Origin: Luzula sylvatica
Taxonomy: Eukaryota > Streptophyta > Magnoliopsida > Poales > Juncaceae
Direction: 5' to 3'
NCBI GenBank assembly: GCA_946800325.1
Contig: OX326957.1
Coordinates: 63,183,570-63,247,569 of the forward strand
DNA length: 64,000 nt
Shown: positions 11,137 through 23,685 of the stretch, piece after piece
Position numbering within the stretch: the first letter of the stretch is position 1
Layout: every line of letters begins with the position of its first letter
Program-made: the position numbers and the translations under genes
Notes under the pieces: generated by a model
What the model was told of the DNA's origin: nothing
Databases searched by the model: none
Seen by the model: the letters and a program-made list of their open reading frames with translations, nothing else

Positions 11137-13154
11137 ATTTATATAATTTTCATATTCATTTTATGATTTGATTATATTCATTAATTTATATCATGTATCC
11201 ATTAATTTATATCATGTTTTACCCATTTAACCATTTAATAATTTATTTTATGATCTTTATATCATGTTCTACCATAATTATATTAATATTTATATCATGT
11301 TTTCATATTTATTTTATGATTTCATATTTATTTTGTGATTTGATATTCATTAATTTATATCATGCTTTACATTTTATGATTTGATTATATCCATTAATTT
11401 ATATCATGTATCCATTAATTTATATCATGTTTTACCCATTTAACCATTTAATAATTTATTTTATGATATTTATATTATGTTCTACCTTAATTATATTAAT
11501 ATTTATATCGTGTTTTCATATTTATTTTATGATTTCGTATTTATTTTGTGATTTGATATTCGTTAATTTATATCATGATTTACGCATTTAATATTTTTTT
11601 TCATATTTGTTTTGTGATATTCATTAATTTATTTTATGATATGATTTCATATTTATTTTGCGATTTCATTAATTTATATCATGCTTTACACATTTAATAA
11701 TTTTCATTTTTTTATGATATTCATTAATTTATTTTATGATATTATATCAAATTACACATTTAATAATTTTCATATTTGTTTTATGATATTTTTTCTGTAA
11801 GCATAACAAATAACAATTAATAAGTGAATACACAATCTTTTATCTAATACAAACAATTATATTAAAAATCACACATTGAGCCACCTCATCTCTTTGACTT
11901 TCTTTCACATATATTAATATTTATATAATTTCCATATTTATTTTATGATTTGATTATATCCGTTAATTTATATCATTTATCCATTAATTTATATCATGTT
12001 TTACCCATTTAACTATTTAATATTTTATTTTATGATCTTTATATCCTGTTCTACCTTAATTATATTAATATTTGTATCATGTTTTCATATTTATTGTATG
12101 TTTTCATATTTATATCATGTATCCATTAATTTATTTCATGTTTTACCCATTTAACCATTTAATAATTTATTTTATGATCTTTATATCATGTTCTACCTTA
12201 ATTATATTAATATTTATATAATGTTTTCATATTTATTGTATGATTTCATATTTATTTTATGATTTGATATTCATTAATTTATATCATGCTTTAGGCATTT
12301 AATAATTTTTTTCATATTTGTTTTGTGCTATTCATTAATTTATTTTATGATATGATTTCATATTTATTTTGTGATTTCATTAATTTATATCATGCTTTAC
12401 ACATTTAATAATTTTCATATTTTTTGTGATATTCATTAATTTATTTTATGGTATTATATCAAATTACACATTTAATAATTTTCATATTGGTTTTATGATA
12501 TTTGTTCTGTAAACATAACAAATAACAATTAATAAGTGAATCCACAATTTTTTTATCTAATACAAACAATTACATTAAAAATCCCACATTGAGCCACCTC
12601 ATCTATTTGACTTTATATCACACATTATATAATTTCCATATTTATTTTATGATTTGATTATATCCATTAATTTATATCATGTTTACCCATTTAGCCATTT
12701 AAGAATTTTTTTTATGATCTTTTATATCATGTTCTACCTTAATTATATTAATATGTATATCATGGTTTCATATTTATTGTATGATTTCATATTTATTTTG
12801 TGATTTGATATTCATTAATTTCTATCATGCTTTACGCATTGAATAATTTTTTCATATTTGTTTTGTGCTATTCATTAATTTAATTTATGATATGATTTCA
12901 TATTTATTTTGTGATTTCATAAATTCATATCATGTTTTACACATTTAATAATTTTCATATTATTTTTGTGATATTCATTAATTTATTGTATGATATTATA
13001 TCATATTACACATTTAATAATTTTCATATTGGTTTTATGATATTTTTTCTGTAAACATAACAAATAACAATTAATAAGTGATTATACAATCTTTTATCTA
13101 ATACAAACAATTACATTAAAAATTTGCAGCGAAGCGCGGACAAATTTCGTAGTG
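11137..13154. repeat. Three tandem 0.5-0.75-kb AT-rich units, possibly inside a Helitron-like element
   Basis: A long unit built from ATTAATTTATATCATG and CATATTTATTTTATGATT modules, ending with a conserved block (TTTCTGTAA-CATAACAAATAAC, then ATACAAACAATTA), appears at about 11,137-11,915, 11,916-12,625 and 12,626-13,120. The first copy has an internal duplication (11,180-11,390 against 11,393-11,590). The array ends in GCAGCGAAGCGCGGACAAAT followed by TTCGTAG and T, which resembles a plant Helitron 3' end (short GC hairpin, then CTRR before T), with G in place of the first C. The paralogue at about 52,565 lacks the array. Confidence 0.5.
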
Positions 13155-13260
13155 TTATCAAATGTCTTTTCGAAGTCTACGGTAATGAGAATCGGGGGAA
13201 TCTTTTTTTGCGGAAACAAGTAAATGAAGATGAATTTTCTATGACAAGTTATCGTAGTTG
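13155..13260. other. Right end of duplication copy 1
   Basis: GTTATCAAATGTCTTTTCGA and the following 90 bp match 52,566-52,650. Homology between the two duplication copies ends about here. Confidence 0.55.
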
Positions 13261-13529
13261 AAGATATGATTTTTGTGACTAACTTCTGTCCCCAACTATG
13301 ACTGTTCTATGAGTAGAATTTGTCTTTGAATACTCCATTTATGTGACAAATTTTAGTATCTAAATATATACTATATTTGACTAAATTTTGTCCCTTTGTT
13401 CTTTTTTGCCACAGCATCCGGATTATATTAATAAAATATGAATAATACTTTCGCCATTTAAATAAAACAAAGTATCTTTAAAAACACATAATCATTTCAT
13501 TGTTACGACGCTAACTCGAGTACTACAAA

Positions 13530-14720
13530 ACAACATACACCAAAATGTCAAAGAAACAAAAAATAAAAATCTTCAACATTGCGACAGATGACATGCTTCT
13601 TTTGCTGCCCTTTAATCCCAACTCATCCACCTGGATTGCAATCAATTAAAGATTATATTGATTGACGAATCTTATAAGCAAACTGGATTAAAAAATATGA
13701 TGAATATTATTAGCAAGAAAATAGAAAAAGGAATGATGAAATAAAAGTAGGAATGGATTTAGCAAATTACCTCGAGCAACCACTTGGGATTCCTATAATA
13801 ACTAGGATCAATGTCCTCGATATCATGATAAGTATCTTTCAAATAACGATTTCGAACCTAAAAATTGAAATAAAGAAACCAAATTATTTCTAAAAATATA
13901 TATAGCAAACAAATAAATTCACTTATATTGGTCATCTTCTTCCTGATAAAGCGAAATGCGGAATCCACATCAAGAAAAAATGCCTACACAATCACGAAAT
14001 GACCAAAAAAAGAAGAAACTAGAACATATTTATTATCACAATTTTTGAAGTCATTATGTATTATACATGAGATAAAACTAATAACTTAGAATATATTTAT
14101 TAACGCCTTTGACTGCTTCTAGATTCTGATAATATCAAATATACTAACTTAGTGAAATATCGAAATATCGAAATATCAAAAATACCTAACTAAAACAGAA
14201 AAAATAAAAAATAACTCCAGCAGCCTTGTAATGAAATAATAATAATTATTTATTATTATGCTAAGGTTAATTTGCAACAAAAAAAGGGAGAATAGAACAA
14301 AGAAAGAAACATATTTAGAAATAACATCAATTTTTACCTTTTTGAGTAAATATTTAGAAATAAAATAACAATTTTAAAGAGAATAGAACAAAGAAAGAAA
14401 CATACTTTTGTTTACCTAGATCAACTGGCAGACCAAATACTCGTTCCAATTGAAGGCTGCACCGTAAATCACAAAAAAAAACAAAAAACGATATTACATG
14501 TTAATTGCTAAAATAATATATTATAAAGTATATGCTCAAATATTACAAGTTAATTGCAAAAATAAAAAATGCTGAAAATTTTACTCGTTCATGGTTGCGA
14601 ACCTCAGGTCATGGTTGCGAACCTTTTCCGTAGCCTTATTATCTTCATTTGGGTTTCAAGCAAGGCAATCTTCAACGCGGAGGTGACATGCATACGTACA
14701 TTTTGCATAAAAAACAAAGC
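13530..14720 (-). pseudogene. Exon-like segments of an unidentified plant gene
   Basis: Several minus-strand segments have splice borders. The best is 13,857-13,771: AG before, GT after, 29 codons without a stop, symmetric phase, including DTYHDIEDIDPSYYRNPKW. The next, from 13,630 (AG before), continues in frame as VDELGLKGSKRS. Possible upstream exons are 13,983-13,921 (FFLDVDSAFRF), 14,456-14,416 (LERVFGLPVDL) and 14,705-14,604 (helical, LETQMKIIRLRK). I do not recognise the protein. Whether it is a small living gene, a decayed gene or a transposon-captured fragment cannot be decided here. Confidence 0.35.
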
Positions 14721-16334
14721 AATGCTGAAAATTACAAAACATCTCCTAAAAATGCGAAATTTGCAAAAGTACAAAACGAAATGAACTAACAAAACAGTAA
14801 AGGAAAAAAAAATATCGAAGATTTTTGCACAAAAAAACAACTAACGCTGCAAATCATGAAACAACCCCTGAAATTGCTGAAATCTCAAAAATGCAGAACT
14901 AAATTAACTAAGAAAACAACGAACGAAACAAAATTTTGAATTTTTTTTGCAAAGAAACCCAACGAATGCCAAAAATTACAAAACAACCCCTAGAAATGCT
15001 GAACCGCAGATAGTTCAAACCCTACATACTAACTCCATTCGGGACCAACTGAACTGGAAAAAAAGAAATCAACATAAAAGTTTAAAATTTCGAAACCAGA
15101 GAGACTAATAGCAGTCGAATCAAGAGGAGAACACCACGAATCTGAAAGATAACACTCACCAGGTGACTTCTTCTTTTCAATCTATTCGAACTCCTATAAA
15201 TTGAAGAGGGAAAAAATCATAGTTCTTAGAGTCGGAGTCGGAGTCGGAGTCGGCCGATGGCCGAAGAGTAATAGTCGGGTGAGTCGGATCGGAATCGCCT
15301 GAGTCGGATCGGAGAGTCGGATTTTGTGAAAATGTTGTCTTATTAATTAAAAAAAAATTAAAAAAATAACACAAATGCAACTTACATTATATTATATATA
15401 GTAATACTTAATGAATTAAAAAAATACATCATAAAATAAACTAGTGTCAAAAACTATGACGCGCCGGTTGCATGACCTCGACAAAAAAATTATCGTCAGT
15501 AGAGAAAATTGTCTCTTCTATGAAAAACATAAGCTCTTCTATATGAAAAATAATTATGTTTCATAAGATTATAGTAATAACATTATTAAATTATTTTATG
15601 AAAAATCATTTTATATTACAATTACTCAGAGAATAATGAAATAATAACAAAGCCTAAATCAACATATGCATTAATAAACAAGAAAGAACATTAAATAGCC
15701 TATTAAGTAGCCTTCAAGCGTACAGCTATCTCCCCATAGCTCACCATACACCATGCTCATATGAATTATTATTGATACTTATCCTGTCTCTTCTATCCAA
15801 GTACAGAACATCTCTTTCCTTTCTTCCTCGACCGCTCTCTTCCAAAAATGGAAGAAATAACCTCCCTCTAATGGTGAATTTTTCCGTGGTTACTCCTCCT
15901 CTTCTCTGTTTCTCAACCTCCGCAATAAGAGCTTCCAGTCAGCTACTACCTCCTCACGAAGTCTTGATCTGAAAAAATGGCGGAGCGGTGAAAAAATGAC
16001 GGAATCGGCCCGGAATCGGATCGGCCACCACCGACTCCGACTTAAGTCGGGCGACTCCGTGCCTGAGTCGGCGATCCTGCGAACTATGGAAAAAATCCAA
16101 TCAAGAAATATCATGGATACCCTCACTGAAATTTAAAATCAACAAGTTATGATATTACCATGTGACGGTTTTCCTCAACATTGATTAAGTACCAAACTAT
16201 AATGGTTGATATTGCAATTAGAGTTTGCAGGGATTGATATACAAAATGATAGCATGTAGGGACATATATGCAAAATTAGTGATTGCGGGGATATGTAAAA
16301 TTAAAGATTGGATGAGTTAAAGAAAACAATTGTT
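14721..16334. other. Intergenic DNA with GAGTCGG hexamer repeats
   Basis: No gene is supported. Tandem GAGTCG units lie at 15,230-15,255, with related GAGTCGG/GGATCGG words to 15,320. A similar GC-richer block in mixed orientation is at 15,990-16,075. The open frames there are a by-product of the repeat. Confidence 0.4.
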
Positions 16335-16473
16335 TCAAATTAGTGATACGAAATTTTGAGACTGGTACGCTTCTTATTGTTCCATGTACCAGTGGAGTCT
16401 TTGGACTTGCTTGGGCCATGAATAGCGAAGTGTTATTCTGTACTGTTACAAATGAACAAAAGAGGCCATATAG
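16335..16473 (+). pseudogene. Prolyl-oligopeptidase-like (S9A) exon fragment
   Basis: One open stretch reads ...RNFETGTLL... then VFGLAWAMNSEVLFCTV and NEQKRPYR, ending at a consensus donor (AG|GTTAGT at 16,473). The pattern of a tryptophan-containing strand, a strand ending in TV(T), and K/QRPYR is that of a beta-propeller blade of plant prolyl oligopeptidase-family proteins. The catalytic domain was not found in the window, so this is an isolated exon. Confidence 0.5.
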
Positions 16474-17639
16474 GTTAGTCACATTTATTATTAGTTATAG
16501 AACATACATTGGAATTCGAAAAAAGATACATCTAAAATATAGATCTTCGTGATTTTCTTTATTGGTTTTGTACCTTACCAAACTTTATACTTCTCTTACT
16601 ATTTTATTTTATGATCTGTATAGGCTGAATGTGTGATTTTGGCTCTGAAATTAAAGCGCTTCAATTTACTTGTATGATATCGAATTTCGTTTTGTTTGTT
16701 TTAATAATGTATTATTATGTGATCAAGTTGCCTCGAAGAATGAACGAGCTTTTGATTAGGAATGGGTTAGGAAAGAAAAGATGTGTCAAGATCATCGATG
16801 TCAGGTTAACATATATTTATTGTACTTTTGTGTTTATATGATTTTTTGTGTTGATGAACTGCTATATTTATTGAACAATTGTTTGTAGGGACCGATATTG
16901 GAAATCACATGTTGCGGGGGCTGATATGCAAAATTACATATTGCTGGTCTTTCTTGTTTGTAATTGCACAGTGGCAAACTGAGCAAGTGTAAGAGTTGAT
17001 TTGGCTGTGCTTGTAATTATAGGTAATTCTCTTTGCTCATTTTTCGAAGTGTTTTGTTGAACTTGTCATGAATATTTATTTTGTTTAACTCGTCTCTTTA
17101 AATAATGCAAGGGTTGTTTTGTACTTTTGTGGCAAACATAGTTTTTGGCATTGAAATGGAGAAGTAATTTTGTTCAGGTGAAAATTGGAAAGCGAAATGT
17201 AGAGTGAGTTTTGCAAATTTTGCTTATTTAAGATGTTTGGGGCTGTTTGCAAATATCCAAAAGTTGAAGCTGCTGTTCATCCAGATCCATCACGATTCCA
17301 CCTTTTTAAAGGGTCTATTTGAAATTTTTGTTAGTACTAAGAACCTTAATACAAAAGTACCCTCTTTGTATGGGTCAAATAGATGAGTTTTTATGCAGAA
17401 CATATGACTGTTGTGTCCGTATAACTCTTGAGGGATATTGAAATTTTTTGAATTATTACTACTTTTTTACGATATCTAGATTATTGATAGTTAATTTTGT
17501 TAAAAGATATTTGCTAAGTATGTGTATGTTGTGTATGTTGTATGTTATAATGTTTTATGTACATGTTATAATTCATCTGGTTTTACGATGAGTTTCGTGG
17601 GTTTTGTGATACATTAATTTTGAGCTTATTATATGGTGA
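16474..17639. other. Degraded intergenic DNA
   Basis: No further certain exon. A short open stretch near 16,730-16,805 (PRRMNELLIRNGLGKK) is followed by GT but not recognised. A motif like GGGAC-GATATGCAAAATTA occurs at 16,260-16,300 and again at 16,890-16,945 in related form. Confidence 0.35.
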
Positions 17640-18110
17640 AATAACATGTTTTTTTGGTTTAGAAATGGATTGGTTTAAACAAAATATTTAGGAGTTGACC
17701 ACAATTGTTTGCATTTTGATCAAACAAACAACAATTCAATCCTAGGAACTAATATTTGTCAAATTAAAATTGTAATATGTCTAAATTAATTGTAACATGT
17801 TTTAAAATGTGTTTACTTATAACATCTTATGCATTAAACATATTTGTCAATAATCAACGACCAAACTTGGTCCCAATTATTTGACAATTTATATGTCAAT
17901 CATTTTGCGACAATATTTTGGTCACAAAATATACTGACTTTTAGACTTAATTTAGTTTTGTGACTAATTTAGTACCAACAAAAAATATTCTTCCCAATAA
18001 CATTTTTTGTTTTGGGACAAACATAAATCAGTCGCTAATAATGTCATACAGTGACAAAATTAACTTTGTCGCTAAGATTTTCGTAGCTAATAATATTTTT
18101 TGTAGTAGTG
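17640..18110. mobile_element. CACTA-type element terminus
   Basis: Ends TTTTTTGTAGTAGTG at 18,110, the complement of the CACTACTACAAAAAA terminus of plant CACTA (En/Spm) elements, preceded by subterminal words such as GTCGCTAA, TGACAAA and TTTTGTGACTAA. The opposite end was not identified with confidence; GTACTACAAAAC at 13,520 is a weak candidate. It lies directly against the truncated gag of the Sirevirus-like element. Confidence 0.5.
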
Positions 18111-18990
18111 ATGTGATACATCTTTCAAAATGTGGCGTGCTCTCCTCAATCGATTTGAAGGAAACGATCAAATGAAGAGAACCAAACTAATGGGACTCGA
18201 TCAACAATTTGATAGTTTTCGAATGATCGAGGGTGAATCCGTCGATGATATGTATACTCGGATGAATCATATAAAAAACGGATTCACCACTCTTGGAGAG
18301 TCCCTAACAAATTCTAGAGTTGTAGGTAAATTGATTCGAGCAATGCCTACGAGTTGGGAGACTCTACGAGTAGCCTTGGAGACAATGATGGCCACACATG
18401 ACATGTCGCCCGAGGACTTGGTAAGATATTTTCGAAACTTCGAGGCACGGCTCAAGCAACTAAACCAAGAGGATACCTCGACATCTCGCCCCAAAGCCAT
18501 CGCTCTACCCGCAGTGGATGCTAGCGACGATGAGGCTGAAATAGCTCTCTTGGTAAGAAAGTTTCGTGAATTTAGGTCACACGAAAGACGGTTCAACGAC
18601 AACCGCAAACGACAGAACTTGAAGCCTTATTGCTTCGAGTGCAACAAGAAGGGTCACACAATCGAGACATGTTGGACCCTTCATCCCGAACATGCTCCGT
18701 GGAACAAAATGGATGACAAATGTCGCGACGAATGACACAAGGATAAAGGTAAAAACTTCAAAAAGAAAAAGGCATATAAAGCTCATGTAGGAAGATGGGG
18801 AGAGTTGGATGCTTCAAGCACCTCATCCGATTCGGATTGTAACTCGCACCGAGAAACGGCGAACTTAGCACTAATGGCGGAAATCACTCCATCGGTGGAC
18901 GATGTAGTGGAAAGAGCAATTGAAGCAATGCTCCTCCAACGAACCCCAATACCGGAACCTCTCGTGCTTCACTCTCCGAGTGTCACCTCT
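18111..18990 (+). pseudogene. Sirevirus-like gag, N-terminally truncated
   Basis: Gag packages the element's RNA. From MWRALLNRFEG the frame shows the UBN2/retrotransposon gag core (DDMYTRMNHI, LIRAMPTSWETL), a charged coil and one zinc knuckle C-FE-C-NKKG-H-TIET-C (about 18,630-18,672). A TGA at 18,733 interrupts the frame, which then continues with a Lys-rich segment and an acidic Ser stretch (about 18,740-18,840). The end is not native: after about 18,990 the same frame enters the integrase of another copia family. Confidence 0.7.
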
Positions 18991-21533
18991 CTCACCTATA
19001 AGATGACAAAAGCACCATTCTCCAAGGTCGGAGAGCGGTCCAACGATTTGTTGGAACTCATATATTCAGATGTGTGTGGACCGATGAGCATCAAGGCAAG
19101 AGGAGGCTATCGATACTTTGTTACGTTTACGGACGATCATAGTAGATATGGTTATATCTATTTGATGCGTACTAAAGCGGAGACCTTTGAAAAGTTCAAA
19201 GAGTTTCAAAACGAAGTTGAAAATCAGCTTGGCAAGAAAATTAAAGCCATTCGATCAGATCGAGGAGGCGAATATTTGAGCTATGAGTTTGAAGATCATC
19301 TAAAAGATTGTGGAATAGTTCCACAATGGACTCCGGCAGGAACACCACAATGGAATGGCTTGTCCGAGAGGAGGAATCGGACCTTATTGGATATGGTTCG
19401 ATCGATGATGAGTTAAACTTCCCTCCCAAAATCGTTTTGGGGATTTGCCCTAGAGACAGCGGCTTACCTGTTAATCCGCATACCTTCTAAATCGGTACCT
19501 AAGACGCCATATGAGATGTGGACCGGAAAAGTTCCGAAGTTGTCTTATATTAAGATTTGGGGATGTGAAGCTTATGTCCGCATATTAATTGCGGATAAAC
19601 TCGATCCCAAATCTGAAAAATGTTTATTTGTAGGTTATCCCAAGGAAACAAAGGGATATTATTTCTATCATCCATACGAGAACAAAGTGTTTGTTGCTCG
19701 TGGAGGTACCTTCCTAGAGGAGGAATTCATATCTAAAAGAACGGATGGAAATGAAATAGATCTCGAAGAAATTCGAGAACCACAAACAGACGTTGAACCG
19801 ATGAACATTGATCTGGTTTCTTCAAATGTTGATGATCCGGAGTAAAGTGCACAAGGCGCAATTCGTAGATCGGGTAGGATTTGTCAAGAGCCTATACGAT
19901 ATGGTTTTATCGTGGCAAATGATGATGAAGTCGAATTCATAGAGGATGAACCGACATCTTATCTCGAGGCTATGGAAAGCGAGGATTCCAAAAAGTGGCA
20001 AACTGCCATGAAATCCGAGATTCAATCCATGCACGATAATCAAGTTTGGAACTTGATTGATCCACCTCCCGGGGTCAAACCAGTGGGATGTAAGTGGGTC
20101 TTCAAGAAGAAAACCGACATGGATGGGAATGTAAACACTTATAAAGCACGGCTTGTGGCGAAAGGTTTCAAACAAATTCATGGTGTAGACTATGAAGAAA
20201 CGTTTTCTCCCGTAGCAATGCTTAAATCCATACGGATCTTACTTGCTATCTCTGCGTATTATGACTACGAGATTTGGCAAATGGATGTCAAAACCGCATT
20301 CCTTAACGGGAACTTAGAAGAGGACGTGTACATGACACAGCCCGAGGGTTTTGTCGATTCTAAGAGTCCGGATAAAGTGTGCAAGTTGCAACGATCCATT
20401 TATGGATTGAAGCAAGCTTCTCGGAGTTGGAACATACGTTTCGATGAAGTTATAAGCGAATATAACTTCATGAAAAACGTAGAGGAACCTTGTGTATACA
20501 AGGAGGTTAGTGGGAGCCGCGTTGTGTTTCTTGTACTATATGTAGACGACATCTTGATCATAGGAAACGACATTCTGATGCTTACGGATGCCAAGAAGTA
20601 TTTAAATACTCATTTTTCTATGAAAGATTTGGGCGAGGCTGCTTATATATTAGGCGTGAGGATTTATAGAGATAGATCCAAGAAGTTACTCGGTTTGAGT
20701 CAAAGCACGTACATCGACAAAGTGTTGAAACGGTTTTCAATGCAAGATTCGAAGAAAGGACTTCATCCAATGTCGAGTGGCATATCGTATTCTAAAACTC
20801 AATGTCCAACATCGAGTAATGATAAGAATGCGATGAGTATTGTTCCATACGCTTCGGCGGTTGGATCAATTATGTATGCCATGATACGCGCCCCGATGTG
20901 TCGTATGCATTGAGCGTCGTTTCGCGTTACCAATCTAATCCAGGGGATATGCATTGGATCACGGTTAAGAACATCCTTAAGTACTTACGAAGAACTAAGG
21001 ATCAATTTCTAATTTATGGTGGAAAGGCATCAGGGTTGGTTATTAATGGATATACCGACGCCAGTTTCCAAACATGTATCGATGACTTTCGATCACAAAG
21101 TGGATACGTGTTTTGTCTAAATGGTGGAGCGGTAGTATGGAAGAGTTCCAAACAACCCACGATAGCAGACTCTACAACTGAATCGGAGTATATTGCGGCT
21201 TCGGAAGCAGCAAAGGAGGCGGTATGGATCAAGAAATTTGTGTCGGAACTTGGAGAAATCCCGAGTAAATCGGAACCTGTGATTGTGTATTGCGACAATA
21301 CGGGAGCGATAGTATAGTCCAAGGAACCGAGGGCACATCATCGCTCCAAACACATACTCAGAAAATTTCATTTGATCCGTGAGATTTTAAAACGAAAGGA
21401 TGTGATCATAGAAAAGATTGATACTGACATGAATGTTGCAGACCCGTTTACTAAACCACTCTCGCAAGCTAAGCACGATTACCATGCGAAAACTATAGGT
21501 TGGAGATACCTAGAGGAGGAAGAGAGTAGTTAG
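18991..21533 (+). pseudogene. Ty1/copia pol (integrase-RT-RNase H), 5' half missing
   Basis: Starts inside the GAG-pre-integrase/integrase junction (KMTKAPFSKVGERS). Integrase acidic residues are visible in YSDVCGP, RSDRGGEY and LSERRNRT. Reverse transcriptase follows (QMDVKTAFLNGNLEEDVYM, LYVDDILIIG with the YVDD catalytic motif at about 20,540), then RNase H (GYTDASFQ, STTESEYIAA, and a KPLSQAKHD tail). Stops or frameshifts occur at about 19,417, 19,843, 20,912 and 21,316, so it is inactive. The 3' LTR of the same family follows at 22,710. It is close to the minus-strand copia element at 53,329-61,277. Confidence 0.85.
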
Positions 21534-22709
21534 TTATCTAAAACGATAGTTTCGTAGGACGAGATTAGTCTAATAGATTAGTAAACGTTGTATCACCCCA
21601 AACTTATCTTATATTAATGCAATTTCGAGATTTTAAAATTTTTCATTTGCATTTATCTTATATGAAAAATGTGTGCGGGTTGTGTAATTTGATTACATGA
21701 ACCCTGATTTGAACTTGTGTGGACGTCGACATAATTGAGGATTATGTGCAGCGAAACCGTCACACTTAAAGTTTCATTTCTAAACATCCCTAGTCATGAT
21801 TCAGTTTGCTTAAGAGTGAATCATTTACATTATCAGATAATAGACTGAACATGTACACTAGTACGTTAGCCGAGGAGATGATTATGTTTTGCTAATCATA
21901 GGACAAAGGTGTTTGTCGAATCAGGAACGTAGATATATGCTAGGTGACATATATTGGATATGACCGAAGCTGCGAGACCATGACATGATTTAGTCATTAT
22001 GGATGGACTCGCGACGAGTAGGGTATTAGGTTCTTCATACTTGAGGGGACCATCGATTGCGTTACGTGCGTAACACAATACTTTGATATGACCTTACGCT
22101 CACCGTAACAGGAAGCTAAAACGGTCATCATTGGGTATTGTCCGAAACACGGAATTCAATATGAGTCTCCAAGATAGAAATTGTTTATTCCGAAAGGAAG
22201 AGATATCTCTTAGGCCACTTGATGAATTGATTAACGAAAACCATGGCCATGGTCAATGATATTAACGGTTAATATCGATTGAATTTGTTAAATCAGTTCG
22301 GAAACGAGGAATAAGTATAGTTAATCAAAATATAAGGATGACTACCATCATGTCTTTTGATTAACGGATATCGCTAACAAGAGAACTAATAACCGCTATT
22401 CGAGATAGGCACAATGATCACAATCATTGTTCGTGTTAACATGGGTGGCCATGATGGAGTGACTAGATCCCGCTCATGGGCTTGTAGTGCTATGGAAACA
22501 GCCTACTGCCATCGTTAACCGAACCTACATGGTCACACAACGAGTCGTACTAAGTCGGGCTTGATTATAAAGTTGGCACATAAGATGTGCGTAGCTTGGT
22601 ATTTGATACGCAAGCTATATTCTCTAAAATTGTGCATATTGGATATGCATTCGTGGTCATATCGTGCATATTAGTATCTTTTAGGTAGATCTGAAATTGA
22701 GTGGGAGAT
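21534..22709 (+). other. Copia 3' non-coding region with polypurine tract
   Basis: No gene in this 1.18-kb stretch between the pol stop and the 3' LTR. It ends in the purine run GAGTGGGAGA just before TGAAGG, which serves as the polypurine tract primer site. A related piece, in the plus orientation, occurs at 52,651-53,001. Confidence 0.6.
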
Positions 22710-23685
22710 TGAAGGAAATACAGTTTCGGATCAACCGTAAAAGTGTACACAAGGATAAACGAATGTAAGCGTACATTCGTGGTCATATCTTTCAGTAGGA
22801 AAATCCAATTTGAATGGTTCAAATTGGGTTAGATAGATAATAAGATTATCTACAACCTTCATGTAGAAATATATTTCATATGAACGAAGTATCAGTGTCG
22901 TTTCTATGAAATACCGAAAGGGTGCAACAGTATGACATACAGTTAGTAAAACAGCCATAACGTTTGCATACGAACTCCAATTGGACCAGACCAAATTGGG
23001 TTGTGTAGATAATAAGATTATCTACAACTTCCGTGTAGGTTGATTTTCTTTCAGAGGAATTTACCAATTTCATATGGACAGAATACTGAACATGTTCATG
23101 CAATTTTCTGTGTGAAAGAGTGTATATTGGATATACATGTCTTTTGGCCCATCCTAATCCTATGTGATATAAATAGGATAATGCTCTCTCATCAAAGGAT
23201 GCTTGATTCAATCCAATCATTCGGATTATTCAGAATATTCCAGAATTATAGAGAGACATCTTTCTAGAGAGTGAAAGGATGTAAAGAGAGAGAGCCGAGA
23301 AAAGGAGTTTTCCGGTATAGAGAATCAATCGATCGAGCAAGTTCGCCGGTGCATCGTCTAGGTAGTTGCAACCGCGACTGACGAACTCCCACTCACGGTG
23401 GATACAAGTAGAGGAGCGACACTTGTGGCTCTTCGATTGTGATCAACTCGAGGGAGAGAGAAGACGGTCAACGAGCGGTGAAAGACGCGTGGTGTGGGAC
23501 GCACGGATTGTCACCAACGTGACAAGAGAAAGAAGACTAGTAATCAACCCGTCGTGTGCAATCAATTTTGCACTGGTATGAATCTAATCTTCTGATTTGC
23601 ATCGTACCCTTCGAAGTCATGACGTGATCATGGATTAAGGGAACCAATCCACTGCGCGGGCCCGGGGACGGAAGAATTCCCAACA
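22710..23685 (+). repeat. 3' LTR (TGAAGGAAATACAG family)
   Basis: Begins TGAAGGAAATACAG and ends GAATTCCCAACA. It has a TATA box (TATAAATA, 23,168-23,175) and two AGATAATAAGATTATCT palindromes in the first 330 bp. It belongs to the LTR family that recurs at 40,416, 53,762, 56,630, 58,648 and 61,405. The base after it resumes the reverse transcriptase of the Sirevirus-like element. Confidence 0.85.
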
